64,000 nucleotides of DNA from Ascaphus truei (taxonomy: Eukaryota; Chordata; Amphibia; Anura; Ascaphidae), in assembly GCA_036426205.1 (NCBI GenBank), contig CM071568.1:41418784-41482783 (forward strand), given 5' to 3'. Position numbers and translations under genes: made by a program. Below are positions 1-10,492 of the stretch, piece after piece (positions within the stretch are counted from its first letter, which is position 1; each line of letters begins with the position of its first letter). Below the pieces are notes generated by a model. The model was not told the origin of the DNA. It saw only the letters and a program-made list of their open reading frames with translations, and did no database searches.

Positions 1-777
1 CTCTGTGTTGAAGGGGTTGTGTACATAAGGGGATATGGTCCATATTTGGTGGACCTGCCCTGCTATCCAAAACTTCTGGCTTGCCATTCAAAATATGATT
101 ATATATATAACGGAACTTTCGATCCCTATAGACCATTTGATCTATCTGTTAGCCAAACCAGTGGAAGATATCAATCCCCACTCTTTCATTCTGACTGCGG
201 CCAGATGTGCGATTGTGGCCGCCTGGAAGAGGCAGGCTCTCCATCTAGACAAACAGTGGAAAACAGATTAAATTAAATAATGACAATGGAGAAGCTGACA
301 GCCTTTCTGAGATATTCCACAATTTTATAAAATTTGGGATCCTTGGTTCGAGATATGAGTTAAGTTCAGGATAATTATACTAGTCAGTGTAGGTTGACTG
401 GGCTGGAATTGGAAAAGTATTGTCGATCTCTGACCTGGCGGGTTCCTCTGGGGGATGGGAGGGACGGTGGCCTTTCCCCTCCCCCACCCTCCCTTCCCCC
501 CTCTCTTTCCTCCTCCCCTGTTAATTTTTACTATTTTAAACCTGTGTTCTTATATCACTGAGTAATTCCAAATATATTGTATCTACTTTATAAACTTGGC
601 CCAACCAAACTGACTTTGGAAGTCCATGCATATACAGTAAAATATGGCCAATTGCAAATTCCTGTGTCTGTATTGTATATCACTGCTACTCTGTTTGTGA
701 GATATAAGTAAACACAATTTCTTTTAATTTGTTTCATGGTATCCTGAAATATTCAATAAAAATGTATGTGAAAAAAA
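1..777 (+). mobile_element. L1-type LINE, 3' end fragment
   Basis: The stretch is the 3' end of an L1-like retrotransposon whose 5' part lies before the window. A reading frame at 35-271 gives the L1 ORF2 C-terminal signature HIWWTCPAIQNFW followed by ILTAARC and AAWK, which I recognise as the conserved tail of vertebrate L1 ORF2 proteins. The in-phase TAA at 26-28 and later frame changes show it is decayed. A CT-rich 3' UTR (about 470-520), an AATAAA at about 755 and a short A-run near 770 complete the end. Confidence 0.72.
29..271 (+). pseudogene. L1 ORF2 C-terminal fragment
   Basis: About 78 codons correspond to the extreme C-terminus of an L1 reverse-transcriptase polyprotein, downstream of the catalytic domain. 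Motifs seen are HIWWTCP near residue 3 and ILTAARC near residue 53. The protein stops at TAA 269-271, earlier than complete L1 ORF2 proteins, and the upstream part of the frame is interrupted. It cannot make an active enzyme. Confidence 0.65.
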
Positions 778-2487
778 ATGTGTTGGAGGGATGTAGGGTC
801 GAAAGGGCAAACAGACTTGTCTTAATTCCTGGAAGGTGTGCCAAGCTGCAGGGCCATCCAGTAAAGCTGCAGAGAAGGCCAGTCAGAATGCTGAGAAGGC
901 CAGTTACCATACACAGCATTCAAAGAAGCCCTGTGAAGCTCAAGGAAAATCCAATCCAATCTGAAGGGAAGCAAAAAAGTGGGGTGACCTCCAGCCAAAC
1001 ACTTTGTACATTCATCATGCCCACCATTATCTCCCTGAACATGTCATCTTCTAAAATGAGATTGGGGCATGTGGCATGCAGAACTCATCAAAGTAAGTCA
1101 TAATCTGTGTTTACGTGCCACCTGCCTACTTGTGATTTCTACAGGGGGAGGGGAAGCACAAAAAAAAAGTTTTTATTAAAGGGAAGCAATGTCAGTCTTA
1201 ATATCCTTTAAATGCAATTACCTGCTCCTCAGCTATTAACGTTAGCCATATTGGAGCTTTCAGGGCTTGTTCTAAGTATCATTTTGCAATGCATTTTTAA
1301 GACAGGGTGGTGATAGCCATGTCAGAACTTTGTACGTTGTGTATAATCCAGATGGTTATTACCAGAGAAATCTGGTGAAAATTCCCCCGTCCCGAGATGA
1401 TGGACATAGAAATGAAACCAAACTAAATTTTATAAACCAAAGTAAGGCGTGGTGTGTTGAATATTGAGCTCTAGGTTGTTTGTATCAGGATGTACGGAAT
1501 CTTCGGAGGTAACATGGAAACCCACAAGAGACCGAAATAAGTATATCTAATAGGGTTTGTTGTTACACTAAAGTAAATAAGACTGGGAAAGCAAAATGGA
1601 GCCTTCAAAGTGTGCAGATCTACAAGCAAAATAACAGAACATGCAAGGACAGCAGGCAAACAGTACTAAGTGAAATAACAGAACAAACTAATATGAGCTG
1701 CAAGCATTGCAGTACTACATGCAAAGAGCAACAGTAGCAGGGACGAATAATAAACAGGGGCAAATAGTGCAAAGGAAATACAAGCCAACAAAGAAGGTAC
1801 CAGTAGATGTGCAGAACTAGGAGCTTGACTAAAAAGGAACAGGGAAAGAAGCAACACTAGGGAGCAAGGAATAACTTGACTGATAACCAGTAAACAGAAA
1901 GTTTACAAGCAAAAAACTAGCTAACAGGGTGGGGTTTTGTACCCAAACTAAGATGGCAGCTGGCCTCATAGACTGTTCTAGTTCTTACCTGTTCTGGGCC
2001 CGAATTAGACTCTGCTCTGTGCCCCTACAGGTCTGCGAGGAGTACTGAGGCAGGGAATTATTACAGTTCTCTCTCTCTTAGTCCTCCCCATACTGTCATG
2101 TTTGTGCCCGAACTCTGCCCAAACCTCCAAATAAAATAATTTCCTCCCTATAATTAGAATACAGGATGTTCCGAACCTCATACTACAGACTAGTGTAGAG
2201 TCTAAAGCCTCAGGCTACATGGGGTATCTTTAGTTCTCTGAGGTTATCAGAACATATATCAAAATCCAACCTACTTTAGCCTTGCTCTTCTAATTGAATA
2301 TTATGTTCTTAGCAGCAGGAACATTGTGAGCATCAAAAATATGCACTACGATCTTGCTTTCTATTCTTAAATTCTCTGCTTGACCCGAAGTATTTTACCG
2401 CTGATAGCTTTTTCATCAAGTGCTAGTTCTGCTAATTCATGAGCCATCTTAAGATCCTCAAGTGCCTGCTCAAAATCTTTCAATCCA
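778..2487. other. Unassigned non-coding stretch
   Basis: No convincing coding frame, RNA gene or element boundary is visible. Short ORFs here are isolated and lack motifs. Local direct repetition of AAATAACAGAACA (near 1628 and 1672) hints at old repeat material. Confidence 0.6.
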
Positions 2488-2832
2488 ATGGCAATGAATG
2501 GAAAAGCTACAAATAAAAAAACAAGCACTGAATAAAATACATTACATTTAAATTAAAAAAAAAACATTAGCCAATAAACCAATTGATTGGCATAGTGGTA
2601 AACCATGCCCACAATGTGGGCATTGATTGGCACTATGGCAATAAATGGACAACCTAAAAAGAATACAAGCACCAAATAAAATACATGACATTTTAAAAAA
2701 AGCCAACATTTGCACCAAAATGTATTGATTGTCACTGTGCTTATCAATACCCAGAAAGGGGCATAGATAAACACATTGGCAATCAATGGGCAACCTAAAA
2801 TAAAATACATAATGAAATAAAATACTGTACAA
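2488..2832. repeat. Tandem repeat, ~145-bp unit
   Basis: A block with the core GGCAAT(G/A)AATGG followed by AATAAAATACAT recurs three times, starting near 2489, 2638 and 2779, a spacing of about 140-150 bp. The copies are diverged by substitutions and small indels. It sits directly upstream of a transposase remnant and may be part of that element. Confidence 0.6.
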
Positions 2833-2973
2833 TCAATGTGTTTCTTACCTTTGCCGAGATTCACCCTCCGAATCCTACTGTGACAAACTCTTGACCCTCA
2901 ATGCAATGCTCCTCAACAGACAATGCGCAGAAGTCCATGGTCCTCTGTTGATTGAAGACACGTCTTCGGTATG

Positions 2974-3029
2974 TTCTTTCTTTTTTTTCTTTCTTCTTCC
3001 TCTCTTCTTCTTCTTTCTTTTCTTCTTTA
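2974..3029. repeat. Polypyrimidine (TTC/CT) simple repeat
   Basis: Almost pure T/C tract on the + strand built of TTC and TTTCT words. Frames across it code only poly-Lys/Glu or poly-Phe and are not genes. Confidence 0.85.
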
Positions 3030-3248
3030 TAATCCAAGGGAGCCCAAGGATGTTGTTGCAATGTATTCTTGAGCTCAAATGAGATGGGACAGGCCTTATA
3101 TAAGGCCTGTGACATCGCATTTGAGTGTCAAATGGAACACCCCCAATCTGATTGGTTGGTGCACCATGTGACAGCTTCCATTTTTTTAGGGATGTGACAT
3201 CATCAAAAAGGGAGGTAATCCACATATTTTCCACTATGGCATTCCAGA

Positions 3249-3932
3249 TTTTTTTATCTCTGAAACTTCAGTCAAAGCATCCACTAAAGTTTCATGTGTG
3301 GGGAACAATCTCAAGACTTGGACCAGGAACCATAGTTATATATGTTCTGGTTTCCTGGTTTCAATAATGTAAAGACACATTGAACCTCAGAGGGAGCTTG
3401 CCTTCACATGAATGAGTAAAAAAGTGACTCTTTCCCTGGACCTGAATAACAGTATTACATTTCTTTATTCTCCAGGAATCATAGATAAAGTGTACTTTCA
3501 GGAGGTCATTATCTCCCAGGTAGTATCATACATTTTAGATTTCTTCCCTTTCAGGTCACCATTTCTTCTCAGATAAAGACCCCAAACATTGCATCTGTTA
3601 CATTTATTAAGGTCAGTGGAATCAACTGGGTCCGAACACCACTAGAGTATGTACTGTAACTGTTTTTAGCAGTAGTATACTATTAACTGTGCTGTACTAT
3701 GCTGTTGTGTATGCTTTTTCTTGGCAATAACCGTACTGTTATTGTCTCTATATTTACAGATCCCCTGATCTGAACCTGAACCCTATAGAATTGGTGTGGT
3801 ATGCACTGAAATATCACCAGAGAAAATAAGTGAAGCCAGCAAACATAGACTAGCTACAAAAGGGGATCCTGGACTACTGGAATGAGTGTCTAAGTGTGGA
3901 AACTTGCAATAATTACATAAATCATATAAATA
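3249..3932 (+). pseudogene. Intron-bearing Tc1/mariner-like transposase remnant
   Basis: Three exon-like segments resemble a Tc1/mariner-superfamily DDE transposase. The first (about 3249-3340) reads SKHPLKFHVWGTISRLGPG, close to the family pattern K-HPVKVHVWGGISRRG. The second (3476-3646) follows a good acceptor and contains GII-K--FQE and, in a shifted frame, DKDPKH, the second catalytic Asp region, then INWVRTPLE. A 113-bp intron (3647 GTATGT to 3759 AG) separates it from the third, SPDLNLNPIELVW with the catalytic Glu. Two stops (TAA, TAG) and frame shifts disable it. Its introns fall at the same codons as in the remnant at 49.1-49.5 kb. Confidence 0.7.
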
Positions 3933-4093
3933 CAGTAATGTTTTTCTGGTGGTTATTGAAAGATTAGGAATGGCGATTTTTGTTTCCACTTACTGTATCT
4001 TTTTTTTTTACTTTTCTAGATACAAGTTTTGGTTACAGCTGACAAGTATCAACCACTGATGGGGTGTGATCGTCTTTATCAGATTTAACCGTT

Positions 4094-4108
4094 GGTTAAC
4101 AAAAGGTC
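4094..4108. repeat. Left target-site duplication of PLE
   Basis: GGTTAACAAAAGGTC occurs here and again at 6076-6090, flanking the Penelope-like insertion. The 15-bp match is exact. Confidence 0.75.
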
Positions 4109-4110
4109 TC

Positions 4111-4192
4111 CAATAGCAAAAAACAAATGGCGCACAGCCAGGGAGCCAGGTGTGGAATAAAAAACTTTTCTTTTATTGCAGCATGGTAAGAG
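4111..4192. repeat. Inverted repeat, left arm (82 bp)
   Basis: By eye this is the exact reverse complement of 5758-5839 (82/82). It supplies the ATG used by the adjacent endonuclease frame, since GCAGCATGG lies within the arm. Confidence 0.85.
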
Positions 4193-4586
4193 CTTTAGGG
4201 GCCTAATATCTAATAAGGAATTCCCGATAAAATCATTCATTAACTGCAACACTCAATACGTGATTTACCTCCTAACCTGTGGGTGCGGGATTAACTATGT
4301 GGGTAGGACAATCAGACCACTTAAGAACAGAATCCTTGAACACATTAGATTAATCCGAAAAGGAGACACATCTCACCCGGTCTCAAAACACTTCACTCAA
4401 TGTCCCAAAGGTAGCCTTAATGGGCTTAAAGTTCAAGGAATTGAACAGATCCTTCTGAAAGAAAGAGGGGGTGACTTACTCAACCTTTTGGACCGCAGGG
4501 AGGCATATTGGATATTTATGCTTCAGACCAGAACCCCCTGCGGTCTAAATGTTGAGTGGAACCTGGGCCACTTTCTTAAAAAATAA
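4176..4586 (+). pseudogene. PLE GIY-YIG endonuclease domain
   Basis: The 136-codon frame is open and codes for the C-terminal endonuclease of a Penelope-like retroelement, which nicks target DNA for insertion. The GIY-YIG core appears as YVIYLLTC then NYVGRT about 10 residues later, followed by the conserved Arg in RPLKNRILEH and a Glu/Asn-rich C-terminal part ending WNLGHFLKK. The start codon comes from the inverted terminal segment, so this is a chimeric start on a truncated protein; the RT that normally precedes it is absent. I call it a pseudogene although the frame itself is intact. Confidence 0.75.
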
Positions 4587-5052
4587 AAAATAAATAATAA
4601 GAACAATGGCATAATGTGTTATAAGTAATAGCTTGGATTCATTTTACCACTATTTTTTGCTGTAATAATAACATGCTTCCTCAAATGTAAAGCATAAAAA
4701 GTTATAAGCTATATGATCTGACTTTTTGCTATAATATGATGTTGCTAAACACTGTTTTCTGTCAATTATCCTACCCTATTGTGTTTGCATCAGACCCTGA
4801 TATACTATTAGAGCCTTTATGATGTATTATCTATGTGGCTTTTGCCACTTGTTAGTATAGTAGCATTTTGCTGAGGGCAATGGTTATGATGGCTTTTAAA
4901 AATCATTGATTAAACAAATAGCCATAGAATATATATAACATACAATGTGTACAGTTGATTCCTCTTCACAACTGGAGACACAGAAAAACAAGACATAACA
5001 CACAAAGTCTTGTGGATTATTTTGAATTGTTTTTAATAAATTTTGTATATGT

Positions 5053-5182
5053 AGATAACTATGACAGCATTTTGTTAATATGGATTATAGATCCGATCTA
5101 TGTTTATGCTTAGGTATGCCAATATGTAACTATGACGGCATTTTTTTTGATATGGATCACAGATCCTATGTATGTATATTCT
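5053..5182. repeat. Tandem duplication, ~71-bp unit
   Basis: Two adjacent diverged copies share ACTATGAC(A/G)GCATTTT, ATATGGAT and AGATCC, offset by about 71 bp. They lie in the PLE 3' region. Confidence 0.6.
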
Positions 5183-5379
5183 TGTGTTTGTCAGTGTATA
5201 TGTGGGATCTGCATTGGGGACGGGCACCATTCTCAATAGGAGCATGTATTGATTCACTCTATTTTTCATTCAGTGTGCTCTTATTGAGTATGATAGACAA
5301 TTCATTCCTCTCTGTATTTTCTCCCTTCCTCTTCGTGTATGCACACGGGGCTCTGCGTGATTGGAGCTGCCTCGTCTGC

Positions 5380-5600
5380 CTCACACAGTCATTGGTGGTG
5401 CAGCGGTGCGGCTCAGCCAGTCAGAGATCGTGGTGACGTCACGGGGGGTCGGGACAGAGACAGAGGGTAAGGGAATGTCATTTCCCTTCACGGCTCACTG
5501 TGAGCATGCGCGAGTGACGCTAGGGGGCGGTTCTTACCCACAATCCTCAGGGTTGTTGGAGCGGCGCACCGGATGACGTCACACGCATGCGCAGTGGGCC
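5380..5600 (+). promoter_or_regulatory. CpG-rich PLE promoter-like region with CRE palindromes
   Basis: This GC- and CpG-rich segment contains two exact TGACGTCA palindromes (5434-5441 and 5574-5581), the cAMP-response-element consensus bound by CREB/ATF factors. It lies just before the hammerhead-like motif in the PLE terminal region. Promoter activity is an inference from composition and sites. Confidence 0.45.
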
Positions 5601-5685
5601 CGCGATATGATTTTACACAGATTTTTGTAATTTGCCTATTAAGTACTAGGTATTTAAGGTGCCCACCTTAAGCATACCCCATACT

Positions 5686-5726
5686 CCTTGATAAAGGACC
5701 CGTTGGTCCGAAACGCGTAGGAGGTC
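5686..5726 (+). ncRNA. Hammerhead-ribozyme-like motif (PLE)
   Basis: The segment reads CTTGATAA, a stem AGGACC-CGTT-GGTCC, then GAAA and CGCGTAGG. This is the hammerhead layout (CUGANGA, stem II, GAAA, stem III), with CUGA replaced by TTGA, so catalysis is doubtful. Confidence 0.55.
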
Positions 5727-5757
5727 TCTGTCTGTGTCCCCCAAGGGGTGATTTTGT

Positions 5758-5839
5758 CTCTTACCATGCTGCAATAAAAGAAAAGTTTTTTATTCCACAC
5801 CTGGCTCCCTGGCTGTGCGCCATTTGTTTTTTGCTATTG
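5758..5839. repeat. Inverted repeat, right arm (82 bp)
   Basis: Reverse complement of 4111-4192; it lies 32 bp downstream of the hammerhead-like motif. Confidence 0.85.
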
Positions 5840-6090
5840 GATGTCTCTGGATTCTGGATCCTTCTTGGCTTGCACGCCGGCAGAGGAACCCTGGAGATGA
5901 CGTGAGTGGGGTTTATTGGTTTAGACTACTATAGTTAAGTTTGACTGTTGTCACTGATACTTACAAGTCTTTAAATACCTACCCACTCCCACTGGTTTCT
6001 CCAGGGTCAATAATAATATTATTCATGTTATTGGATGGAGTTGCTGCGGGTTGGAGCACCCCTATTCTTTCACCTGGTTAACAAAAGGTC

Positions 6091-6730
6091 GACTGATCGG
6101 TGAGATAATCATTCTCGCTTTTAACAATGTATGCTATCACTTAGGCATTAGTGTTGAGCAGGAGCCACAGAGACTTAGGGGGAGGAGCGAGAACATTCAC
6201 ATGGATAATACATGAAGAATGTGAGTTATGCAAGTTTGATCAATCCCATTTTAACAAGCACTCAATAAATGTAAATATTATAATGACTTAAAGATACAGC
6301 GGCTTAAAGTAGAAAAGATTTCTAATTTATTATTCTAATCCTTTTGGTTATTATAGTAGAAAAGTAGAAAATAGTACACTAAGGCACAGTGTGACAAGGA
6401 TTTTCCCTGATTTAAAAAGGCAGCACACATAAAGCCTGTCTGTAGCTGATGAGTCCAGAAGGAAGCTAGTTAATTTCAGCTACAGTCAATTAGCCAGTCT
6501 CCACCTAGCTCATCAAGTAGGTTTAAAGGTATGCTGCACAAACTGCATGGGATTCTTTAGCAGAGAGGGATCTCTAGCACAGAGCGACTGTGCTGCAAGA
6601 GCAGGTGAACACTGAATATTTCCGCCAGCTACTGTAATGCTCCGGAATATGTAGAATGAATGGGTGCTCCAATAGTCCCGGAAATACAATTAATAGTAAT
6701 CCATAATGAATTTCATAAAGATAATGGCTT
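6091..6730. other. Unassigned stretch, possible LTR-like piece
   Basis: No coding frame. A TGTGACA at 6391, similar to the starts of the LTRs at 41644 and 61868, begins a segment with repetitive GCTGATGAGTCC and AGCTAGTTAATT words, but no matching end or duplication was found. Confidence 0.35.
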
Positions 6731-7115
6731 CTATTGTAGGAGTGGGTATGCTACTAGGTGAGAAATAATGGTTCAACTTGCCTTTTAATAACTCCTGAAG
6801 GTAACAAAAAATGATAGTAATCCCACTTCGCTGCACCTAATTGGAGACCACAATGTAATAAAATCCAGAAAATAACTCACCAAAGTTTGTAGCAAATAAT
6901 GTTTTCAATCAGATGATCTTCTTTGTATCTTACCCACTCCTTGAGCCAAGGGATCTTTCTTGATGGTGTGTCCAGCTGCCAGTAGAAGTCAACACGGCAG
7001 GAAAAATGCAAAACAATGCACACAGCAGCACACTGCCCCAAAAAATGGGACACAGGTGGTAAAAGTAAAAAATGTATTGCCCAATCAATATGACAAAAAA
7101 GGAGGTGTGGACCGT

Positions 7116-7152
7116 CCTACGCGTTTCACACGAAATGTGCTTTGTCGAGAGT
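7116..7152 (-). ncRNA. Hammerhead-ribozyme-like motif (PLE)
   Basis: On the minus strand: CTCGACAAA, a stem GCACATTTCGTGT, then GAAACGCGTAGG. The GAAAC box and stem II are clear; the CUGA box is degenerate (TCGA). Confidence 0.5.
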
Positions 7153-7179
7153 ACAAGGATACTGGAAAACTGCTCATTT

Positions 7180-8110
7180 GAGCTTATGCAATTATTAATA
7201 ATGCATAGGAGCAGATCGCTCAAACAGTTAGATGACCAAATCAAGGCGACCCAACAGAAATTAGAGGCTTTTTCAAATTTGAAGAATTCAAATATTGCGA
7301 GACAGAAATTGATGAGAGATTAGACAACATAGAGGACTTAACCATGGATTCAAAGAGGAAGAAATGCCTAAGAGACAAATTAGATTATGAAAACAAAAAG
7401 TATAGACATTGGAAAAATAATGAGAATGGCTCAAGGGATTTTCCCAAAAATGACCGGAGAGATAAAAATACTCCTGATAGGTGGCTTACAGGAGAATTCT
7501 TTAGGGAAAATCAGAAATCCTACACACAGAGACAATACCGATCTTCATCGTAATTATGGTGAGAATCAGAGAGTATATGCACACACATATAAGCATAATC
7601 TACATTATGATGGTAGAGCCCCCTATTAGGGTAAATATAAAAAATAAATGGGAATCTAAAAATACAGATAGGAAATACAGCAATGACCGTCACCATAAGG
7701 AACACAGAGAATATGAAGAAAGGAGACATGATAGGACATATTATGACCAGGGAACCTATGAATCTCCTTTTTTAGAGAGAGGGAGGGGGGAATATAAACA
7801 CAGAGGAAAACAACTGCTGTCTCCATTGAGGCAGAGGAAAGACTCCATTGAGATACCAAAAATAAGAAAGAAAAACGAGGACAACAAAGAGGATAAAGAG
7901 GAGGGAGGAAACGAATGGAAAGATCAGCCAAGTAAAACAAGTGACAGGAATTTTTAACCAGAGTAATCTAAAATTAGGAGAGCAAGAAATTTCGTTATTG
8001 AGTAAAGGTTTGAATTTCGCTCGATTGAATAAATCCAGTACATTTCAGACATTTATAGACACACAAAAATACATCAGAAGGCTTACATTGATACGGTATA
8101 TCTTGAAATC
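7180..8110 (+). pseudogene. PLE polyprotein N-terminal region, frameshifted
   Basis: Spread over at least three frames. The early part is a charged Lys/Arg/Glu/Asp-rich region (RKKCLRDKLDYENKKYRHW), typical of the coiled N-terminus of PLE proteins. The later part (7941-8110) has GIFNQSNLKLGEQEISLL then SKGLNFARLNKSSTFQTF, matching the conserved PLE motif pattern N-S---L---E--LLSKGL-F-P ahead of the RT domain. Stops and frame shifts interrupt it. No RT follows. Confidence 0.6.
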
Positions 8111-8265
8111 CAAGCACAAACGCAGAAAAACATATTTCACTTTATTTCTGTACGTACATATTTGACCACCATTTTTACCAATATACATTTTATCAAATTA
8201 CTACTCAATGAGAGGTCCTGCGCTCTCTTTCTTCTTTTTTTTTTTGCTCTGCTATATAAGCTTCA

Positions 8266-8656
8266 GAAATGATACTTTGGGATCTCTGTACTACAGTATG
8301 TAGGGTATTATCTGGTTTATAAATCAAAAGTCTCAGAGGAAAAAGCATTCTCACCATAATTAAGTGTAAAAGACAAACCTCCAAAACATGTATTTGTACA
8401 GTATACTAGAATTATTTCAACTGATCAATTGTATTTGTCAAAAAAGGACTGTACTGTATCTAAAAGTGATACATACTGAAATATCACTGTGAATGTATTT
8501 CTTTAAAAAAAAACACACACAAATGTGTTGGTTATACTATGGGCATAGGGTAATTCCATAACCACTCTCACAGATCACAAATACTGTACCATACAATACC
8601 ATACTAATATACATTCATTAACCAATCAGTCAAGAAAGATTTCCAAAGAATTTCTT
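8266..8656. other. Unassigned non-coding stretch
   Basis: AT-rich sequence without a supported feature. Confidence 0.6.
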
Positions 8657-8671
8657 TAAAATTGAGCCATT

Positions 8672-9228
8672 ATCGGTTATCCGCAGAGTTAAGGAGGTCA
8701 AAATGACAGAGCTCCTTTCAGCCCTCCTAAATCAGAAAACAGACCAGCATTATAAGGTCTGGGACGCATGGACTGAGAACTAGAAAAATAAAGTCCAGAA
8801 ATCTATCACAACCAAAAAGAAAGCCTAATATCAGAACAGTCGCTGGGGAGATTCCCTTGTCTTCCTTCCCTCCCCTCCCCTCCCCTCCTTCTTTATTACC
8901 CTTTCCTATCTCCCCCCTTCTTCTCTCTTCTTCTGTTCTTTTTCCCCTCTTTCAAGTGATAAAGAATTTAAAGACTTTGAAGGTTGCAATCTCCTGATTG
9001 GAAGTCCAGAAATATCTAAATAATCTAAAACTAATATAGAGGTTTGTGTTAGATTTAATGAAATATCTTAAGTCCTTATGTCTAGAATATGTGTTTAAAT
9101 ACCGAGAAAGAAAGTACTGTTGTTTAACAAGATATATATGTACATTGTTTCTTTCTGTTTCAAAGTCTTGATGTGATACCATAGAAATAATAAAAATATT
9201 TGAAATAATTTTTTTTTTAATAAATAAA
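8672..9228 (+). mobile_element. 5'-truncated L1 3' end with target duplication
   Basis: The left part codes EVKMTELLSALLNQKTDQHY then VWDAWTEN and a stop, the C-terminal pattern of an L1-type ORF2. A CT-rich 3' UTR and an A/T tail follow. TAAAATTGAGYCATT flanks it at 8657-8671 and 9229-9243 with one mismatch, a plausible L1 target-site duplication. Confidence 0.65.
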
Positions 9229-9306
9229 TAAAATTGAGTCATTCATAATAATTAAATACAGTCATAAATAAGGAAATGTGTCAGGGATCATATACAATTG
9301 TATGTA

Positions 9307-10053
9307 CACCGTGTTCAGGAAAATAGGAACCCCTTTCATCACATCTTATATATTTCTCGATCAATCCCCATTAAAATTGCAGGTCTGTTGTGTAGATTAA
9401 TGCGATAGACTGTAAGAAGCACAATGTAGACAATAAATTGATGTCACTGTATTATGTCAACAAGTACCAGATACACTGCGGTAGGTTCATCATGTTCATT
9501 AAACGAGAAATTGGAGTTTTTCCTTCGTAGATCGTAAATGTGTTAAACTGTTTTAATCTGATCTGAAACACAACATTTACTGTAAAGTTTGATTTGAAAA
9601 AATGGTTCAAAGTGTGTGTTCAAAATGCCCTCCTTCTGCTGAAAGGCATGCTCGAAGAGAACGCCACAATCTGATTGCATAATCCATTATGCATTGAATC
9701 TGATGCTATCACTCCAAAACTATACAAATAGTTTTTTCAGTCCTCCTAGTGACCATCCTTTATCAGGAAACATTTAATGTAAGCGTTTTGGATCATAACA
9801 CTCGCTCTATCACAAGCACTTTATAACATGTTTTTATCTAATTTCATCACTTAACATAATTTTGTAACTGCACCTGATGAGGTCATCATGCCGTCACCGA
9901 TTCCAAAGTATATTTATTAGATTATGAAATCATTCTTAAATGTAAAAATCTACTGTGACAGACCTATAATTGCTCATATTTTCATGAAAATGTCATAATT
10001 TTGCACAAGATAAGACAAAAAATAGAAAGGGTCCCTTTTTTCTGAACACAGTG
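9307..10053. mobile_element. Tc1/mariner-like DNA transposon remnant (747 bp)
   Basis: The ends are imperfect inverted repeats of about 30 bp (CACCGTGTTCAGGAAAATAG against CACTGTGTTCAGAAAAAAGG) flanked by TA at 9305-9306 and 10054-10055, the Tc1/mariner target. On the minus strand near 9600-9690 a short frame reads IRLWRSLRACLSAEGGHFEH, resembling a mariner-type transposase C-terminus. No longer frame survives. Confidence 0.72.
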
Positions 10054-10492
10054 TACAGTATATAAATATTAGGGTGGGCACTTTCACTCATGCTTTGGTT
10101 TTTGGTGTTTTTGTTTTGGACGTAGTGTTGGTTATAAAAAATCTATTTGTGTTATGGTTCTGTCTTTGCAAAAAACGCGATTTGCTTGGTTTTGGTCTTG
10201 GATTTTTATTAAAAATAAATAAAAAATAAGCAGAGAAATACAGTACTAAAGTAGCACAGTAAAGCATGACAATGAGTAAAATAAGTATACAATAATAAAA
10301 AATAATTCGGAAATGAAAATATTATAACGGAAAAATGTACAAAACGAAAAAAAAATATGCAAGAAACACCTAGAGTTGGGCACTTAAACTGGTGTTTGAT
10401 TTCGGTTTTGGTTCTAAATAATTTTTTTGGTTTTGTTTTTTGGATGTAAGGTTCTGGTATGTTCTGTTTTAAAATATCCAATTTTGTCCATC

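Larger units (their letters stand above)
4109..6075 (+). mobile_element. Penelope-like element, 5'-truncated, with inverted tail
   Basis: This insertion is bounded by an exact 15-bp duplication. It starts with an 82-bp inverted copy of its own 5758-5839 segment, runs straight into the C-terminal GIY-YIG endonuclease frame, then has a long 3' region with a CpG-rich promoter-like part, a hammerhead-ribozyme-like motif and unique 3' sequence. The RT domain is missing. GIY-YIG endonucleases, hammerhead motifs in terminal repeats and inverted terminal fragments are known for PLEs. Confidence 0.78.
6730..8265 (+). mobile_element. Penelope-like element, N-terminal part with inverted terminus
   Basis: A region in minus orientation carrying a hammerhead-like motif (7116-7152) abuts a plus-strand PLE N-terminal coding region (about 7180-8110). 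This is the same inverted-tail architecture as the PLE at 4.1 kb. RT and endonuclease are missing. The right end near 8190-8260 is T-rich. Exact boundaries are not resolved. Confidence 0.55.

Noticed and set aside
2861..3234. Frames with poly-Lys/Glu tracts.
   Set aside because: They translate the polypyrimidine repeat; no motif outside it.
6445..6470. Exact CTGATGAGTCC at 6446, the textbook hammerhead first box.
   Set aside because: No stem II partner or GAAAC box follows within 60 bp (AGAAGGAAGCTAG follows). Treated as chance.
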